DNA of 29,125 nucleotides, from positions 1-29,125 of IMG/VR virus record IMGVR_UViG_3300025769_000596; one strand, written 5' to 3'. Positions within the stretch are counted from its first letter, which is position 1, and every line of letters starts with the position of its first letter. Below, one piece after another: positions 27,002 to 29,125 of the stretch. The position numbers and the translations under genes were made by a program. The notes beneath the pieces were generated by a model. The model was not told the origin of the DNA, ran no database searches, and saw only the letters and a program-made list of their open reading frames with translations. The DNA is from a virus.

Positions 27002-29125
27002 ATGGGAGAAATTGATGTAAATGTATCGTCAAGTAGTAATCAAATCGATGTTAATTTAACACCGAGATCTACTGTTACTACTTCTTCGGTAGAGAAGGGT
27101 CCTGCCGGTAGCTCTGGGACTAGTGGCTCTTCTGGTACATCTGGAACAAGTGGAACTGCAGGAACAAGTGGATCGTCTGGGACTAGTGGCAGCTCAGGAA
27201 CTAATGGTTCATCAGGAACTAATGGTTCATCAGGAACTGATGGTTCATCAGGCGCATCTGGAACGTCTGGAACAAGTGGATCATCTGGAACTAGTGGTAG
27301 TTCTGGAATTACTGGATCATCTGGGACTAGTGGCAGCTCTGGAACTAATGGTTCATCAGGAACTGATGGTTCATCAGGAACTGATGGTTCATCAGGAACT
27401 TCAGGTTCTTCAGGCACATCTGGAACATCTGGAACAAGTGGATCATCTGGAACTAGTGGTAGTTCTGGAAGTAGCGGTTCATCTGGTTCGTCTGGTTCGA
27501 GTGGAACTGCAGGAACAAGTGGATCATCTGGTTCGAGTGGAACCTCAGGAACTAGTGGTAGTTCTGGAAGTAGCGGTTCATCTGGATCAAGTGGTTCATC
27601 AGGTCAAACTGGTAATTTTGGCGGCGCTTCTTTTAAGTATAATTTTTTAACAACGATAACTGACACAGATCCGGGTAGCGGTAATTTTCTATTTAATTCT
27701 GTTGCTCAAAATTCATCTACTAGAATTAATATTGATGATGTAGACTTAAATGGAACAGATATTCAAGAATATATTCGCACTATAGATGATTCTACATCTG
27801 CAATTAAAGGTCATGTAAAAGTAAGTAAACTATACGACGCTTCTACTTTTATAATGTTTGCAATTACAACTGCTATTTCTGAAAACGCTGGTTATTTTAG
27901 ATTTACAGTTTCTCCTATCGATAGTTCAGAAACTAATCCTTTTTCAAACGGAGATGATTGCGTATTAACGTTTGCCCGTACAGGTGACAAAGGTGATCCG
28001 GGTACTAGTGGAACTAGTGGTTCTTCTGGGTCAAGTGGTTCGTCTGGTTCAAGTGGTTCGTCTGGTTCAAGTGGAACCGCAGGAACTAGTGGTAGTTCTG
28101 GAAGTAGCGGTTCATCTGGTTCGTCTGGTTCGAGTGGAACTGCAGGAACAAGTGGATCATCTGGAACTAGTGGTAGTTCTGGAAGTAGCGGTTCGTCTGG
28201 TTCGAGTGGAACTGCAGGAACGAATGGGTCATCTGGAACTAGTGGTAGTTCTGGAAGTAGCGGTTCATCTGGTTCGTCTGGTTCGAGTGGAACCGCAGGA
28301 ACAAGTGGGTCATCTGGGAGTAGCGGTTCATCTGGTTCATCTGGTTCATCTGGTTCGTCTGGTTCGTCTGGTTCGAGTGGAACTGCAGGAACAAGTGGGT
28401 CATCTGGGAGTAGCGGTTCATCTGGTTCATCTGGTTCATCTGGTTCATCTGGTTCGTCTGGTTCGAGTGGAACCGCAGGAACTAGTGGTAGTTCTGGAAG
28501 TAGCGGTTCATCTGGTTCGTCTGGTTCGAGTGGAACCGCAGGAACTAGTGGTAGTTCTGGAAGTAGCGGTTCATCTGGTTCGTCTGGTCAAGATGGTAAT
28601 TTTGGTGGTGCTGCTTTTAAATATAATTTTGATAGCACAACAACAGATTCAGACCCGGGTTCTGGCAACTTTAGGTTAAATTCAGGAACCCAAACATCTG
28701 CCGATAGAATTTTTATTGATGATGAAGATCTAGACGGTACAGATATTCAAGATTATCTTAGGGTTATTGACGATTCTAGTTCAACTATTAAAGGTCACGT
28801 AAAAATTACAAAGTTGCATGATAGTTCTAAGTTCATTTTATATCAAATAAGTGGAGCTAATTCTGAACCAACAGGTTACTTCAAGATAGACGTAGATTCT
28901 ATTTCTTTTTCTGCATCGAGTCCGTTTTCAAACGGAGATGATTGCGTATTAACGTTTGCCCGTACAGGTGACAAAGGTGATCCGGGCACCAGTGGAACTA
29001 GTGGTTCTTCTGGGTCAAGTGGTTCGTCTGGTTCGAGTGGAACCGCAGGAACTAGTGGTAGTTCTGGAAGTAGCGGTTCATCTGGTTCATCTGGTTCGTC
29101 TGGTTCATCTGGTTCGTCTGGTTCG
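27002..29125 (+). CDS. giant collagen-like Gly-Ser-Ser repeat fibre, 5' part
   Basis: An open frame from ATG at 27002 to the window end (708 codons, no stop). After a 32-residue head (MGEIDVNVSSSSNQIDVNL...) come Gly-x-y repeats of the type GSSGTSGTSG (codons 33-203), a 124-residue globular module (NFGGASFKYNF... FARTG), a second repeat run of 204 codons starting GDKGDPG, a second copy of the globular module (NFGGAAFKYNF...), and a third repeat run. Unlike animal collagen the triplets hold Ser, Thr, Ala, Asn and Asp and almost no proline. Such proteins form trimeric phage fibres. Serine and threonine at x and y are possible glycosylation sites. Long antisense frames over this region are artefacts of the repeats. 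Confidence 0.85.
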   Translation, partial: MGEIDVNVSSSSNQIDVNLTPRSTVTTSSVEKGPAGSSGTSGSSGTSGTSGTAGTSGSSGTSGSSGTNGSSGTNGSSGTDGSSGASGTSGTSGSSGTSGSSGITGSSGTSGSSGTNGSSGTDGSSGTDGSSGTSGSSGTSGTSGTSGSSGTSGSSGSSGSSGSSGSSGTAGTSGSSGSSGTSGTSGSSGSSGSSGSSGSSGQTGNFGGASFKYNFLTTITDTDPGSGNFLFNSVAQNSSTRINIDDVDLNGTDIQEYIRTIDDSTSAIKGHVKVSKLYDASTFIMFAITTAISENAGYFRFTVSPIDSSETNPFSNGDDCVLTFARTGDKGDPGTSGTSGSSGSSGSSGSSGSSGSSGTAGTSGSSGSSGSSGSSGSSGTAGTSGSSGTSGSSGSSGSSGSSGTAGTNGSSGTSGSSGSSGSSGSSGSSGTAGTSGSSGSSGSSGSSGSSGSSGSSGSSGTAGTSGSSGSSGSSGSSGSSGSSGSSGSSGTAGTSGSSGSSGSSGSSGSSGTAGTSGSSGSSGSSGSSGQDGNFGGAAFKYNFDSTTTDSDPGSGNFRLNSGTQTSADRIFIDDEDLDGTDIQDYLRVIDDSSSTIKGHVKITKLHDSSKFILYQISGANSEPTGYFKIDVDSISFSASSPFSNGDDCVLTFARTGDKGDPGTSGTSGSSGSSGSSGSSGTAGTSGSSGSSGSSGSSGSSGSSGSSGS
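27611..29125 (+). repeat. 984-bp tandem module in the fibre gene
   Basis: The globular module starts at 27611 and again at 28595, a period of 984 bases (328 codons). The DNA of the module ends (27941 onward and 28925 onward) is nearly identical for more than 100 bases, with only scattered silent changes, whereas the module interiors have diverged. Between them GGTTCATCTGGTTCGTCT-type minisatellite units repeat many times. Confidence 0.85.

Noticed and set aside
27040-27417. Antisense frame coding a Pro-Glu-Val repeat protein
   Set aside because: It is the mirror of the GGT-TCA-TCT repeats of the fibre gene. It has no promoter or ribosome site, and the repeats keep all frames open.
27123-28679. 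Plus-strand leucine/valine repeat frames in the fibre region
   Set aside because: Out-of-frame readings of the Gly-Ser-Ser repeats. The frame starting at 27002 is uninterrupted and has a sensible protein.
1-29125. Lysogeny module or anti-phage defence island
   Set aside because: No integrase, repressor, restriction or retron-type gene is recognised. The glycan genes and small cassettes do not match a known defence system.

Overview
The window is a piece of a tailed double-stranded DNA phage genome (Caudoviricetes). Its right half carries a recognisable head-morphogenesis series: large terminase, portal, prohead protease with scaffold, a probable capsid decoration protein and an HK97-like major capsid protein, followed by the start of a giant collagen-like fibre gene. 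There is no integrase, lysogeny repressor or cellular housekeeping gene. The sequence is AT-rich. Heptosyltransferase-like and other glycan genes suggest, but do not prove, a Gram-negative host. The mix of PhoH, ERCC4-type nuclease, sigma factor and collagen-like fibre resembles uncultured aquatic phages. I cannot name a species or host.

Layout. (1) 1-2226, minus strand: ten tightly packed small genes, often joined by ATGA overlaps and partly with good Shine-Dalgarno sites. (2) 2227-6890, mostly minus strand: about a dozen very small genes, most with their own promoter, plus a tRNA-Lys, a secreted SleB-type lysin and two intergenic repeat families. One family is five copies of a hairpin attached to an extended -10 box. 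The other is three copies of a GC-rich element whose 31-bp core is inverted in the middle copy. (3) 6891-7259: divergent control region. (4) 7260-14243: glycan island with a GT2-like enzyme, a 1314-aa four-module glycosyltransferase ending in a TibC/Aah-like O-heptosyltransferase module, an FkbM methyltransferase, and a GT4 enzyme on the opposite strand. (5) 14272-18081: PhoH ATPase, zinc ribbon protein, sigma factor with a cysteine insert, a double-HTH protein (possible small terminase) and a zinc-finger/ERCC4 nuclease. (6) 18062-26147: terminase, a methyltransferase-fold protein, portal, protease/scaffold, decoration protein and capsid, closed by a strong terminator. (7) 26235-29125: SAP-like protein, a fibre-associated beta protein, and a Gly-Ser-Ser repeat fibre that runs off the window.

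Most striking observations. In fourteen places on both strands the A of the start codon lies exactly six bases after a -10 hexamer, so it coincides with the expected transcription start. This predicts systematic leaderless mRNAs. The early-type genes look like modular one-promoter/one-gene cassettes, one of them a decayed remnant. The virus encodes its own sigma factor, and several right-arm genes share a TATAATATA-type promoter. The serine/threonine-rich fibre together with a serine O-heptosyltransferase-like module suggests that the phage may glycosylate its own fibre.
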